Origin: Bacillus sp. RO2
GTDB taxonomy: Bacteria > Bacillota > Bacilli > Bacillales > Bacillaceae_I
NCBI RefSeq assembly: GCF_012911845.1
Contig: NZ_JAAXCU010000057.1
Coordinates: forward strand, 124,001 to 188,000
Direction of reading: 5' to 3'
DNA length: 64,000 nt
This document shows, in pieces, positions 10,475-20,113 of this stretch; the first letter of the stretch is position 1; every line of letters starts with the position of its first letter. The translations under genes were made by a program, and so were the position numbers. The notes under the pieces were generated by a model. It was not told the origin of the DNA. It saw nothing but the letters and a program-made list of their open reading frames with translations, and did no database searches.

Positions 10475-10933
10475 ATGCAAAGAGTAACAAATTGTGTGCT
10501 AGTGAAAGATGACCAAGTGCTACTATTGCAAAAGCCGCGTCGTGGATGGTGGGTTGCACCTGGTGGAAAAATGGAGCACGGTGAATCAGTGAAGGATTCC
10601 GTAGTGCGCGAATATCGTGAAGAAACTGGCATTTACTTAAAAAATCCTGCCCTGAAGGGTGTTTTTACATTTGTAATAAAAGAAGGCAAGGATATTGTTT
10701 CTGAATGGATGATGTTCACATTCCTTGCAACGGAATACGACGGACAGAATGTAAAGGAATCAGAAGAAGGGATAATTGAGTGGCATAAGCAGGAAGACAT
10801 CGCCAAACTTCCGATGGCACCTGGCGATTTCCATATTCTCGATTACCTTATAAAAGGATCTGGCATGATTTTCGGGACGTTTACTTATACGCCGGACTTT
10901 GAACTGTTGTCCTACCGCCTTGATCCAAACTGA
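10475..10933 (+). CDS. yvcI: Nudix hydrolase (YvcI)
   Basis: A 152-residue Nudix-family pyrophosphohydrolase. The Nudix box GX5EX7REUXEEXGU is complete: GGKMEHGESVKDSVVREYREETGI begins near residue 30 and includes the metal-binding REYREE. The N-terminal strand (VTNCVLVKDDQVLLLQK) and WWVAPGGK resemble the MutT/8-oxo-dGTP diphosphatase group; the true substrate is unknown. It is first in a conserved Firmicutes gene string, 27 bp before rapZ. The B. subtilis counterpart in the same place is YvcI. Confidence 0.9.
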   Translation: MQRVTNCVLVKDDQVLLLQKPRRGWWVAPGGKMEHGESVKDSVVREYREETGIYLKNPALKGVFTFVIKEGKDIVSEWMMFTFLATEYDGQNVKESEEGIIEWHKQEDIAKLPMAPGDFHILDYLIKGSGMIFGTFTYTPDFELLSYRLDPN

Positions 10934-10960
10934 TTAGACAAAAAAGGGAGTGGAAGAAAC

Positions 10961-11851
10961 ATGAGTACAGGTACGAGCAGTGATGTAGAATTAGTCATTA
11001 TCACTGGTATGAGTGGAGCAGGAAAAACAGTGGCCATTCAAGCTTTAGAGGATCTGGGTTTTTTCTGTGTTGATAATCTGCCGCCGACTTTGCTTCCAAA
11101 ATTTTTGGAGCTGATGGAAGAGTCGGGTAATAAAATGAATAAAGTGGCATTAGTAATGGATTTACGCGGACGTGAGTTTTTTGACAGTCTGTTTGAAGCG
11201 CTGGATGATATTTCTGAATTGTCTTGGGTAACGCCTCAAATCTTATTCCTTGATGCGAAGGATTCTGTTCTTGTGACACGTTATAAAGAGACAAGAAGAG
11301 CGCATCCATTGGCTAAATCAGGTCTGCCGCTTGAAGGAATCGAACATGAGCGCGAGTTGTTAGAAGAGTTAAAGGGCCGTGCCCAACTGATTTTGGACAC
11401 TTCCAACTTAAAGCCACGTGAACTTAGAGAGAAAATCCTCAAACAATTTGCCACACACTCCAAACAAACTTTTAAATTGAATGTCGTTTCCTTCGGTTTT
11501 AAATATGGACTTCCTATAGATGCAGATCTTGTGTTTGATGTACGCTTCTTACCAAATCCCCATTACATTGACCATATGAGACCGATGACAGGGCTTGATG
11601 AAGAGGTTTCTTCCTATGTGTTGAAGTGGTCGGAAACGCAGAAATTTGTAGAAAAGCTTACGGATTTGTTGACCTTTATGCTGCCTTACTACAAGCGAGA
11701 AGGGAAGAGTCAGTTAGTCCTTGCAATCGGGTGTACAGGAGGGCAACACCGTTCTGTGACCTTGGCAGAGTATTTTGCTAAGCATTTCAAGGATGAGTAT
11801 GATACACTCCTAACACACCGAGATATTGAGAAACGAAAGGGTAAACACTGA
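10961..11851 (+). CDS. rapZ: RNase adapter / nucleotide-binding protein RapZ (YvcJ)
   Basis: RapZ/YvcJ is an ATP/GTP-binding P-loop protein. The E. coli homologue guides RNase E to the sRNA GlmZ, and in B. subtilis YvcJ binds nucleotides and affects competence. The 296-residue product has Walker A GMSGAGKT (about 16-23), [12 protein letters not shown], Walker B-like [11 protein letters not shown], and the C-terminal domain with [27 protein letters not shown] precedes the ATG. Its stop overlaps the yvcK start (TGATG), so the two are coupled. Confidence 0.95.
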   Translation: MSTGTSSDVELVIITGMSGAGKTVAIQALEDLGFFCVDNLPPTLLPKFLELMEESGNKMNKVALVMDLRGREFFDSLFEALDDISELSWVTPQILFLDAKDSVLVTRYKETRRAHPLAKSGLPLEGIEHERELLEELKGRAQLILDTSNLKPRELREKILKQFATHSKQTFKLNVVSFGFKYGLPIDADLVFDVRFLPNPHYIDHMRPMTGLDEEVSSYVLKWSETQKFVEKLTDLLTFMLPYYKREGKSQLVLAIGCTGGQHRSVTLAEYFAKHFKDEYDTLLTHRDIEKRKGKH

Positions 11852-12819
11852 TGAGACGTCAAAAAGTACCTAAGATTGTCATCATAGGTGGGGGAACTGG
11901 GCTGCCTGTTTTACTCAGGGGCCTCAAGCACTATGATGTGGATATTACTGCAGTGGTCACAGTTGCCGACGATGGAGGAAGCTCGGGGAGATTGCGTGAT
12001 GAACTGCACATTCCACCTCCTGGAGATGTCCGGAACGTGCTCGCCGCCTTATCGGATGTGGAGCCTTTGATTGAAGATCTCTTCCAGCACCGCTTTGCAA
12101 CAGGTAACGGGCTTTCAGGACACTCGCTAGGAAACCTCTTGCTTGCAGCAATGACTACCATCACAGGTGACTTTGTCCATGCCATCCGCGAGATGAGTAA
12201 GGTGTTGAATGTTCGAGGGAAAGTTCTGCCTGCCGCCAACCAAAGTGTTATTTTACATGCGGAAATGGAAGACGGATCCATTGTTACAGGAGAATCCAAG
12301 ATTCCGGCCAATGGGCAGAAAATAAAGCGGGTGTTCCTTACCCCCGATAAAGTGGAGCCTTTGCAGGAATCAGTGGACGAAATAGAAAAAGCAGATCTAA
12401 TCATTGTCGGACCGGGAAGTCTCTACACAAGTATTTTGCCGAATCTGCTTGTCCCGAAGATAGGAGAGGCTGTGTGTAACGCACACGCCAAAAAAGTGTA
12501 TATATGCAATGTTATGACGCAAGCTGGTGAAACGCTTGAATATACGGCAAGTGATCATGTTAAGGCGCTCTATGATCATTTGGGTTGCCGTTTTATGGAT
12601 ACCATTCTTGTTAATGAAGAAGATATTCCTGAAGATATCGCCATTCGCTATAAAAAAGAACTTGCAACACCTGTAGTGTATGATATTGCTGCTTTATCTA
12701 ATTTGGGACTTGAAATAGTTCATGATAAAATCATCCGATACGAAGATGGAGTGATTCGTCATGACACCCAAAAAGTAGCGGCATTATTGTACTCCATGAT
12801 AAAACTGGACGAAAACTAG
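11851..12819 (+). CDS. yvcK: Gluconeogenesis factor YvcK/GlmR
   Basis: YvcK (GlmR) of Bacillus binds UDP-GlcNAc and helps steer carbon from glycolysis and gluconeogenesis into cell-wall precursors. The family fold is that of CofD-like 2-phospho-L-lactate transferases. The 322-residue product shows the nucleotide-binding IVIIGGGTGLPVLLRGLK (about 9-26), VTVADDGGSSGRLR (about 37-50) and GHSLGNLLLAAMT (about 90-102), all typical. It overlaps rapZ by one base (TGATG) and precedes whiA. Normal length. Confidence 0.95.
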   Translation: MRRQKVPKIVIIGGGTGLPVLLRGLKHYDVDITAVVTVADDGGSSGRLRDELHIPPPGDVRNVLAALSDVEPLIEDLFQHRFATGNGLSGHSLGNLLLAAMTTITGDFVHAIREMSKVLNVRGKVLPAANQSVILHAEMEDGSIVTGESKIPANGQKIKRVFLTPDKVEPLQESVDEIEKADLIIVGPGSLYTSILPNLLVPKIGEAVCNAHAKKVYICNVMTQAGETLEYTASDHVKALYDHLGCRFMDTILVNEEDIPEDIAIRYKKELATPVVYDIAALSNLGLEIVHDKIIRYEDGVIRHDTQKVAALLYSMIKLDEN

Positions 12820-12906
12820 ATGCAAACGGATGCATTACTGGATGTAAGGGGATAATGCTTGAGCACCTCGCATACACCTAGTAAATTCACAATGGAGGTG
12901 AAAACA

Positions 12907-13851
12907 ATGTCCTACGCTTCTGAAACGAAAAAAGAATTAACGACCATAGAAACAAAAGACTGTTGCGTCAAGGCGGAACTTGCGGCGCTGATCCGTATGA
13001 ACGGTTCTCTGTCCTTTTCCAATCGCAAACTTATATTGGATATACAAACTGAAAACGCCGCCATTGCCCGCAGAATCTATACGTTAACAAAAAGGATTTA
13101 TGATGTGCGTGTCGAATTGCTTGTACGAAAGAAGATGAGATTAAAGAAGAATAACGTCTATATCGTTCGGTATGCCGAGCAAGCACATTATATTTTGGAT
13201 GAATTAAAAATCTTGAAGGATGGCTTCACCTTCGTTCGTGACATATCTGAAGAGCTGATCAGCAAAAAATGCTGCAAGCGATCTTATTTGCGAGGTGCCT
13301 TTTTGGCAGGCGGTTCAGTGAATAATCCGGAAACGTCATCCTATCATCTTGAAATCTTTTCTCTCTACCATGAACATAACGAATCTTTATGTGAACTGAT
13401 GAATATGTTTCACTTAAACAGTAAAACATTGGAGCGGAAAAAAGGCTATATCACATACCTGAAAGAGGCCGAAAAGATTGCTGAATTCTTAAGCATCATC
13501 GGTGCCCATCAGGCTTTGCTGAAGTTCGAGGACATCCGGATTGTGCGTGATATGCGTAACTCGGTTAATCGCCTTGTGAACTGTGAAACTGCCAACCTCA
13601 ATAAAACAATTGGTGCTGCGATCCGCCAGGTAGAGAATATCCGTTTTATCGATAGCACGGTCGGACTTAGTATTTTGCCTGACAAGCTTCGTGAAATTGC
13701 GGAACTGCGCGTCACTTACCAAGATGTAACGTTGAAAGAACTTGGAGAAATGGTATCAAGCGGGACGATCAGCAAATCCGGTATCAATCACCGACTACGT
13801 AAAATAGATGAGATTGCCGATAAACTACGAGCAGGGGAATCTGTTAAATAA
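12907..13851 (+). CDS. whiA: DNA-binding protein WhiA
   Basis: WhiA couples a LAGLIDADG homing-endonuclease-like N-terminal domain (without nuclease residues) to a C-terminal helix-turn-helix. In B. subtilis it affects cell division and chromosome segregation, and in actinomycetes sporulation. The 314-residue product includes [25 protein letters not shown] (LAGLIDADG-like) and the C-terminal HTH in [25 protein letters not shown]. The ATG at 12907 follows GGAGGTG; the upstream in-frame start at 12859 has no good binding site. Confidence 0.95.
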   Translation: MSYASETKKELTTIETKDCCVKAELAALIRMNGSLSFSNRKLILDIQTENAAIARRIYTLTKRIYDVRVELLVRKKMRLKKNNVYIVRYAEQAHYILDELKILKDGFTFVRDISEELISKKCCKRSYLRGAFLAGGSVNNPETSSYHLEIFSLYHEHNESLCELMNMFHLNSKTLERKKGYITYLKEAEKIAEFLSIIGAHQALLKFEDIRIVRDMRNSVNRLVNCETANLNKTIGAAIRQVENIRFIDSTVGLSILPDKLREIAELRVTYQDVTLKELGEMVSSGTISKSGINHRLRKIDEIADKLRAGESVK

Positions 13852-13923
13852 GACTGGAGAGAGTCACTTCGATTCGAGCTGACTCCAACCAGCAACTATA
13901 CATTAGATAGAGGAGGAATAATA

Positions 13924-14181
13924 ATGGTACAAAAACAAGTGGATGTTCGTTTAAAAACTGGATTACAAGCACGCCCAGCAGCACTTTTCGTACAAGAAGC
14001 CAACCGCTTCTCAAGTGAGGTTTTCTTAGAAAAGGACGGGAAAAAGGTAAATGCGAAAAGTATTATGGGCTTGATGAGCTTAGCTATCAGCACGGGTGCT
14101 ACAATCACATTGATTGCTGATGGTCATGATGAAGAGGATGCGATTGCTGCGTTAGCAGATTACGTACAACAAGAGAACTAA
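13924..14181 (+). CDS. crh: Catabolite repression HPr-like protein Crh
   Basis: Crh is a paralogue of HPr that, when phosphorylated on Ser46 by HPr kinase, acts with CcpA in catabolite repression but cannot carry phosphate in sugar transport. Here residue 15 is Gln (TGLQARPAAL) where HPr has the catalytic His, and the Ser46 region KSIMGLMSLA is intact. These two features identify Crh rather than HPr. The length (85 residues) is right. Its place after whiA matches B. subtilis. A terminator follows immediately. Confidence 0.97.
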   Translation: MVQKQVDVRLKTGLQARPAALFVQEANRFSSEVFLEKDGKKVNAKSIMGLMSLAISTGATITLIADGHDEEDAIAALADYVQQEN

Positions 14182-14182
14182 A

Positions 14183-14220
14183 AAACCGGGTCTCCCCTTG
14201 ATGGGAAACCCGGTTTTGTT
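14183..14220 (+). terminator. Terminator after crh
   Basis: AAACCGGGT pairs perfectly with ACCCGGTTT, followed by TGTTTT. Confidence 0.85.
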
Positions 14221-14240
14221 TTATGTGTCTGTTAAAACTT

Positions 14241-14367
14241 GCTGTTGCTTTACGCAAACTGCTTCGCTTTCCGCGGGGCGGCCTTGAGCCTCCTCACTCC
14301 GTTGCGGGGTCTCAACTATGCCGCTACTCCCCCGAAGGAGTCTTCGCATTTTGCTCCAATCAACAGC
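14241..14367 (-). repeat. Dispersed ~127-bp palindromic repeat, copy 1
   Basis: Bounded by GCTGTTG and CAACAGC. On the minus strand it reads like the five other full copies (TTGGAGCAAAA ... GACTCC ... CCGCGGAAAGCGAAG). It lies 3' of clpP and, read with clpP transcription, has the same orientation as the other copies have to their upstream genes. It fills the crh-clpP gap. Confidence 0.85.
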
Positions 14368-14376
14368 TAAAAACTA

Positions 14377-14961
14377 TTAGTTATTGTTTCTAATTACTTT
14401 GTCGATTAGTCCGTATTCTAGTGCACGGTCGGCAGTCATGAAGTTGTCGCGGTCTGTGTCGCGGGAGATTACTTCGATTGGCTGGCCAGTTTGCTCGGAT
14501 AGAATCGTGTTCAATTTTTCGCGTAGGAACAAGATGCGTTTAGCCGCAATCTCGATTTCCGTTGCTTGACCTTGTGCTCCACCAAGTGGTTGGTGAATCA
14601 TGACTTCACTGTTAGGTAGCGCGAAACGCTTGCCTTTAGCTCCAGCTGCAAGCAAGAATGCTCCCATGGAAGCCGCCATACCTACACACATTGTGCTGAC
14701 ATTCGGCTTAATGAAGTTCATTGTATCGTAGATAGCCATACCAGCTGTAATGGAACCACCTGGGCTGTTGATATAAAGAGAAATATCTTTATCAGGATCT
14801 TCCGCTGCCAAGAATAGAAGCTGAGACACAATGGAGTTAGCCACATTGTCATCAATTGCACTTCCAAGCATGATGATACGGTCCTTTAATAGACGGGAGT
14901 AAATATCGTACGCGCGCTCCCCACGACTTGTTTGTTCAATAACTGTAGGAATTAAGTTCAT
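14377..14961 (-). CDS. clpP: ATP-dependent Clp protease proteolytic subunit
   Basis: ClpP is the serine-protease chamber that works with ClpC, ClpX or ClpE in stress and regulatory proteolysis. The 194-residue product has [28 protein letters not shown] at its start, the catalytic Ser in [16 protein letters not shown] (about residue 98), the His in [12 protein letters not shown] (about 123) and the Asp in [14 protein letters not shown] (about 172). Expression is likely stress-controlled: a CtsR operator overlaps the promoter upstream. AGGAGG precedes the start. Confidence 0.98.
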   Translation of the reverse strand: MNLIPTVIEQTSRGERAYDIYSRLLKDRIIMLGSAIDDNVANSIVSQLLFLAAEDPDKDISLYINSPGGSITAGMAIYDTMNFIKPNVSTMCVGMAASMGAFLLAAGAKGKRFALPNSEVMIHQPLGGAQGQATEIEIAAKRILFLREKLNTILSEQTGQPIEVISRDTDRDNFMTADRALEYGLIDKVIRNNN

Positions 14962-15080
14962 CTCACTTTTCCTCCTTTAAATTTAAGTTTTCAATCGACA
15001 TAGGCTCCTATGTAAAAATGGGAAAACCTTCAGCGAACCTATACCAATTAGTAAGTATTACTAAATCTTTATGTACTTTT

Positions 15081-15110
15081 ATCATACATACAAGGTCAAG
15101 AATGGTCAAA
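15081..15110 (-). promoter_or_regulatory. clpP promoter with CtsR operator
   Basis: On the minus strand TTGACC (15109-15104), 17 nt, then TATGAT (15086-15081) forms a SigA-type promoter. The + strand reads GGTCAAGAATGGTCAAA at 15094-15110, the tandem heptad bound by CtsR (RGTCAAANANRGTCAAA) with one mismatch. It covers the -35 region, so CtsR would block clpP transcription until heat or protein stress. Confidence 0.85.
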
Positions 15111-15243
15111 TAAAAACCATCGCAAATACCCCCATTTTTCCCCATGTAATAATCATATCCAGTATGGGGTGGGATTAAACTTTAAACTGTAATACTTAAC
15201 TCATTATTATAAAAGTTATTTCCTATGGTGATGCGACTTCCTA

Positions 15244-15273
15244 TTGCCCGACTCTCGACAATTGGTGTATAAT
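15244..15273 (+). promoter_or_regulatory. Probable tRNA-Arg promoter
   Basis: TTGCCC (15244-15249), 18 nt, then a perfect TATAAT (15268-15273), 33 bp before the tRNA. Confidence 0.55.
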
Positions 15274-15305
15274 TTGGTATATTAGTAAAGTTCCATTTGC
15301 AGCGT

Positions 15306-15383
15306 GCGCTCGTAGCTCAGGGGATAGAGCGGTGGTTTCCGGTACCGCGTCATGCGGGGGTTCGAATCCCTCCGAGCGCGCCA
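15306..15383 (+). tRNA. tRNA-Arg (anticodon CCG)
   Basis: Cloverleaf of 78 nt with encoded CCA. Acceptor GCGCTCG/CGAGCGC, discriminator G, D arm GCTC...GAGC, anticodon stem GTGGT/ACCGC around loop TTCCGGT giving anticodon CCG (reads CGG), and T arm with GGTTCGAATCC. It stands alone between clpP and sigL. No integrase or attachment-site duplication is seen beside it. Confidence 0.95.
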
Positions 15384-15485
15384 TAACTACGATAATTGGA
15401 AAAACTTACGTTTGAAACGTAATCTTGAAACATGCTATAGTATTACTTGTAACGGACAAGCGCCGTTATCTCATATTATCTACTC

Positions 15486-15515
15486 ACCCAGTGGCGGCAC
15501 ACTGGGTTTTTATTT
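15486..15515 (+). terminator. Terminator about 100 bp after the tRNA
   Basis: Perfect 8-bp stem ACCCAGTG/CACTGGGT with a 6-nt loop and TTTTATTTT. A second weaker hairpin (GGCATTCC/GGAATGTC, then TTTT) follows at about 15525-15555. Confidence 0.8.
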
Positions 15516-15579
15516 TGCTTAAAAGGCATTCCGGTTTCTTGAAGGAATGTCTTTTGTTCTACGTACCAGTTTTGGGCGA

Positions 15580-15691
15580 ACGGAAAGTATTTTATAAGTT
15601 TTGGATCAAAAAATGGGATAACGGAAAATAAAATACCTCTAACGGAAAATAAAACAGCAGAACGGAAAATATATTAGTGCTAACGGAAAAT
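15580..15691 (+). repeat. Phased short repeats ACGGAAAAT
   Basis: ACGGAAA-type motifs begin at 15580, 15621, 15642, 15662 and 15683. The last four are ACGGAAAAT at spacings of 21, 20 and 21 bp, i.e. two helical turns. The stretch 15516-15970 before sigL otherwise shows no gene; it also contains the palindrome GGGGTCTGACCCC at 15854-15866. Confidence 0.6.
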
Positions 15692-15970
15692 AAAACACAT
15701 CACAAGCAAATCCCCAACTCAAAACTTGCCCCAAACTTAAACCTTACCCATGAAAATTAGTATGACAACCCAAACACCATAATAAAATAGAATAATCAGC
15801 TAGCACCGTCAGCTTAAAGCGCACCCTTCGACATAAATGGAGAAAATCCTGCCGGGGTCTGACCCCAAAAGTGATGTACAGGAAGATTTTAAAAGCTTAC
15901 AAGTTCCCAAAAGTCATGTAGAATATAGGTAGAGACAGGATTTAAGTTTGGCCGGAGGAGGGTTGGATGT

Positions 15971-17305
15971 ATGAAGCAGTCAGTTGGTTTGTATCAGGAG
16001 CAGTCGTTGAGGCTTGCGATGACGCAGGAGTTGAAGCAGGCGATAACATTGTTGCAGTATTCGACATTGGAGCTGGTCGATTTCCTGAAAGAGCAGTCGC
16101 TCGAGAACCCGCTTATGGATCTGAAGGAACCCACCGTCCATAGGGAACTTGCTTCTTCTCGAGTGCAACGCTTAAAACCAAAGAAGATCGGAACGACCAC
16201 CACACAGACCTTTTCCATTGAAAATTTCAGTAAACATGGAGAAACGTTACATCAATATATTCAACAACAATTGCTGGACACTCCCATGACAACCGAAGAA
16301 AAACAATGTGCAAAGCGCATCATCGAACACATAGATGAGAATGGCTATATACAAGAAGAGCCAATGGCAATTGCTGAACAGCTAAAAACAACAACAGAAA
16401 CCGTCACAAAAATTCTAAATACCATTAAGCAGCTGGAACCGGCCGGAATAGGGGCCAACAACTTACAGGAATGCCTTCTGCTTCAACTAAAAAGAAAATC
16501 ACCACAAAACGAAGTGGCTGAAGCTATTTTAGAAAATGATTTCATCCTCTTTGCAGAAAAAGCGTGGAAGACACTCGCAAAGAAATATGAGATCAACCTA
16601 AAAGAAATACAGACGATACACGACGAAATTGTCAAACTTAACCCGCGACCAGGAAACAAGTATGAAACAATGGAAAAACCCAAATATATAACCCCGGACT
16701 TAATCGTCCAAAGACACCAAAATCAGTTTATCGTGTCATTAAACGAAGAAATCATCCCTCAAATTAAGATAAATAAGCAGTATGAGTCGGCCCTGAAAAG
16801 GAAAAATGAACTGGAATCCTACCTTCAAGAAAAGATGCAACAATGCCAGTGGATTGTTAAATCTATGGAGCATCGCAAACATACACTCGTAAAAGTGATG
16901 GAAGAAATCCTACGAGCTCAGCAATCTTTCTTTCTAAATGGACCATCATTTTTGAAACCGTTAACATTAAAGGATATCTCCACAAGGCTAGAAATCCATG
17001 AGTCCACGGTTAGCCGGGCGACAAAGGAAAAGTATGTTCAGACGCCGTATGGATTGTTTGAATTGAAGTATTTCTTCAGTCAAAGCCTCTCTGGCAGACA
17101 TGATGAAGAGAAATCAACCAAACAGGTGCAGCAGTTGGTGGAAGAACTTATCAAAAAGGAAGACAAACAGAAGCCTTTATCGGATCAACAGCTGACAAAC
17201 ATCCTGCAAAAGCAGTATCATATAACCATCTCCAGAAGAACCGTGGCAAAATATAGAGATATATTGAACATCCCCGGATCTTCCATGAGAAAACGGTATG
17301 ATTAG
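15971..17305 (+). CDS. rpoN: RNA polymerase sigma-54 factor (SigL/RpoN)
   Basis: Sigma-54 directs polymerase to -24/-12 promoters and needs an AAA+ activator; in Bacillus it serves amino-acid, acetoin and levanase genes. The 444-residue product has the Gln/Leu-rich activator-interacting region (about 1-50, SLRLAMTQELKQAITLLQYS), a central core-binding domain, a HTH near residues 330-350 (LKDISTRLEIHESTVSRATK) and the RpoN box close to the C-terminus (SRRTVAKYRDILNIPGSS). It lies 5' of the glutaredoxin-like gene and cggR, as B. subtilis sigL does near cggR. Confidence 0.95.
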   Translation: MKQSVGLYQEQSLRLAMTQELKQAITLLQYSTLELVDFLKEQSLENPLMDLKEPTVHRELASSRVQRLKPKKIGTTTTQTFSIENFSKHGETLHQYIQQQLLDTPMTTEEKQCAKRIIEHIDENGYIQEEPMAIAEQLKTTTETVTKILNTIKQLEPAGIGANNLQECLLLQLKRKSPQNEVAEAILENDFILFAEKAWKTLAKKYEINLKEIQTIHDEIVKLNPRPGNKYETMEKPKYITPDLIVQRHQNQFIVSLNEEIIPQIKINKQYESALKRKNELESYLQEKMQQCQWIVKSMEHRKHTLVKVMEEILRAQQSFFLNGPSFLKPLTLKDISTRLEIHESTVSRATKEKYVQTPYGLFELKYFFSQSLSGRHDEEKSTKQVQQLVEELIKKEDKQKPLSDQQLTNILQKQYHITISRRTVAKYRDILNIPGSSMRKRYD

Positions 17306-17320
17306 AAAGGCAGATGCAAA

Positions 17321-17563
17321 ATGAACGTACAATTTTACACAAAAGTCGATTGCCCACTTTGCGATAAAGCGAAAGCAAAATTAAAAGAGTTGCAGCACGA
17401 AATAAATTTTACAATCAAAGAATTTGATATTTATAAAGATGACACGCTTCTAGAAAAATATCAGTTGATGATTCCGGTAGTGGAGCATGAGGGAGAAATG
17501 CTTGCCTATGGTCAAGTGGACAAAGAAGAAGTAAGAAAGCGTTTACTTGAAAAAATCCGCTAA
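17321..17563 (+). CDS. Glutaredoxin-family protein
   Basis: An 80-residue thioredoxin-fold protein with an N-terminal redox motif CPLC (VDCPLCDKAKAKLKEL, Cys11 and Cys14). The later strand MIPVVEHEGE carries the conserved cis-Pro. It probably acts as a small thiol-disulfide oxidoreductase in the cytosol, but its partner is unknown. AGAAAGG precedes the ATG, 15 bp after sigL, so it is likely co-transcribed with sigL. A strong terminator follows. Confidence 0.8.
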   Translation: MNVQFYTKVDCPLCDKAKAKLKELQHEINFTIKEFDIYKDDTLLEKYQLMIPVVEHEGEMLAYGQVDKEEVRKRLLEKIR

Positions 17564-17570
17564 ACCCTAG

Positions 17571-17599
17571 TTGCATAAGGGTTTCACCTTTGTTACAAT
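17571..17599 (+). promoter_or_regulatory. Candidate cggR promoter
   Basis: TTGCAT (17571-17576), 17 nt, then TACAAT (17594-17599), just upstream of the CggR operator. The -10 lies in the first arm of the sigL-side terminator, so the two functions would share DNA. Confidence 0.5.
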
Positions 17600-17626
17600 C
17601 AACTTGTAGCAAGGGTGATTTTTTTT
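17584..17626 (+). terminator. Terminator after the sigL-glutaredoxin unit
   Basis: A 15-bp stem (TCACCTTTGTTACAA with TTGTAGCAAGGGTGA, allowing two G-U pairs) and loop TCAAC, followed by eight T. Confidence 0.85.
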
Positions 17627-17634
17627 ACCGCTAC

Positions 17635-17670
17635 TGGGACATAATATGTCACAGTGGGACATTTTGTGTC
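17635..17670 (+). promoter_or_regulatory. CggR operator
   Basis: Two direct repeats of TGGGAC-N6-TGTC: TGGGAC at 17635 and 17655, TGTC at 17647 and 17667. This matches the CggR operator pattern (CGGGAC...TGTC repeated). CggR bound here blocks elongation into cggR-gapA unless fructose-1,6-bisphosphate is present. Confidence 0.9.
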
Positions 17671-17730
17671 CAGCAGACAGATGATATTTTGTCCATCAGG
17701 TAAAATACACACTCTGAAGGGGAAGCTATA

Positions 17731-18750
17731 ATGAAACAGATTATTGAAGTACAAAAGAAATTGTTGCCTGATCTTCTTTCCATTATGCAGAAGCGATACG
17801 AAATCCTGAGATACATAAGGTTAATGCAGCCAATTGGAAGAAGAAGTTTGTCAGGCAGTCTAGGTTTGAGTGAGCGGGTGCTAAGAGGAGAAGTTGATTT
17901 CCTTAAAGCGCAGAACCTGATTCACGTCAGTGTTGCCGGCATGACATTGACGAAAGAAGGGGAATACCTCATTAAAGACCTGGAAGAGGTTATGAAAGAA
18001 GTTTCCGGTTTAAAGCAACTAGAAGCGGGAATAGAAGAAAAGTTAGGGATTACAAAAGTTGTCGTGGTTCCGGGTGACAGTGACCAATCCCCTTGGGTGA
18101 AAAAGGAACTCGGTCGTGCATGTGTATCCGCAATGCGAGAACGATTCCATGACGAAAACGTCATTGCCGTAGCCGGTGGAACGACTGTTTCCTCTGTAGC
18201 GGAAATGATGGCGCCCGACACGAAAAACCGTAATCTGTTGTTTGTCCCAGCTCGAGGCGGTCTTGGGGAAAAGGTCCAAAACCAGTCAAACACCATTTGT
18301 GCCACCATGGCAGAAAAGGCATCTGGCGACTACAGACTCTTGCATATCCCAGATTCGCTGAGTCATGAATCCTACCAGTCGATGATTGAAGAACCTTCTA
18401 TAAAAGAGGTAATTTCCCTCATCAAAAATTCTAGTATGGTTATTCATGGAATTGGAGACGCTAAAACAATGGCAGAGCGCCGTAAAACAGCGCCGGAAAA
18501 CATGCGCAAGATCGAACAAAGCCATGCGGTAGCTGAAGCTTTCGGATACTATTTCAACGAAGCCGGAGAAGTGGTGCATAAAGTTCAGACAGTTGGAATG
18601 CAACTCGCAGATTTGGAAAAGATAGAATGTGTGATTGCAGTAGCCGGCGGTGCCTCAAAGGCAAAAGCGATTCAAGCGTATCTAAAAAAAGCTCCCCACA
18701 CCATCCTCATTACGGATGAAGGAGCTGCAAAAGAGTTAATTAGGGACTAA
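17731..18750 (+). CDS. cggR: Central glycolytic genes regulator CggR
   Basis: CggR is a SorC/DeoR-family repressor that senses fructose-1,6-bisphosphate and controls its own operon with gapA. The 339-residue protein has an N-terminal winged HTH (LMQPIGRRSLSGSLGLSERVLRGEVDFLK, about 31-60) and a sugar-phosphate-binding domain with VIAVAGGTTVSSVAEMM (about 144-160), FVPARGGLGE and the C-terminal VIAVAGGASKAKAIQAYLKK. Its operator lies 60 bp upstream. A dispersed palindromic repeat separates it from gapA, the region where B. subtilis cggR-gapA mRNA is cleaved. Confidence 0.96.
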   Translation: MKQIIEVQKKLLPDLLSIMQKRYEILRYIRLMQPIGRRSLSGSLGLSERVLRGEVDFLKAQNLIHVSVAGMTLTKEGEYLIKDLEEVMKEVSGLKQLEAGIEEKLGITKVVVVPGDSDQSPWVKKELGRACVSAMRERFHDENVIAVAGGTTVSSVAEMMAPDTKNRNLLFVPARGGLGEKVQNQSNTICATMAEKASGDYRLLHIPDSLSHESYQSMIEEPSIKEVISLIKNSSMVIHGIGDAKTMAERRKTAPENMRKIEQSHAVAEAFGYYFNEAGEVVHKVQTVGMQLADLEKIECVIAVAGGASKAKAIQAYLKKAPHTILITDEGAAKELIRD

Positions 18751-18775
18751 CATCCCTTCTATAATGGCTAAGTGA

Positions 18776-19969
<1,194 letters not shown>

Positions 19970-19992
19970 TTTTCATAGCAAAAAGATATTGC

Positions 19993-20021
19993 TTGGATAA
20001 ACCTTATCAGCATTCTATAAT
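19993..20021 (+). promoter_or_regulatory. Internal promoter for pgk-tpiA-gpmI-eno
   Basis: TTGGAT (19993-19998), 17 nt, then a perfect TATAAT (20016-20021). B. subtilis also has a constitutive promoter before pgk, so this fits a CggR-independent supply of the lower glycolytic enzymes. Confidence 0.7.
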
Positions 20022-20035
20022 AAGACATGTGAAGT

Positions 20036-20069
20036 AGAGGGGGATTGGGGAACACACCCCTCCCTCTTT
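20036..20069 (+). terminator. Partial terminator between gapA and pgk
   Basis: GAGGG...GGGG pairs with CCCC.CCCTC around loop AACACA, followed by TTTTC. The weak U-tract suggests partial termination and more gapA than pgk message. Confidence 0.55.
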
Positions 20070-20113
20070 TCATGTTTTCAAAACAAATTTCCTTTCAAGG
20101 GAGGCCGTTCAAA

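Noticed and set aside
15306-15383. tRNA-Arg as an integration site
   Set aside because: No integrase gene and no 3'-end duplication of the tRNA within the window; the accessory island lies 10 kb away.
15425-15631. 68-codon open frame after the tRNA
   Set aside because: It runs through the tRNA terminator hairpin and the phased repeats and lacks a ribosome binding site.
15854-15866. Palindrome GGGGTCTGACCCC before sigL as an operator
   Set aside because: Single occurrence, not placed at a recognisable promoter; left as a note in the repeat entry.
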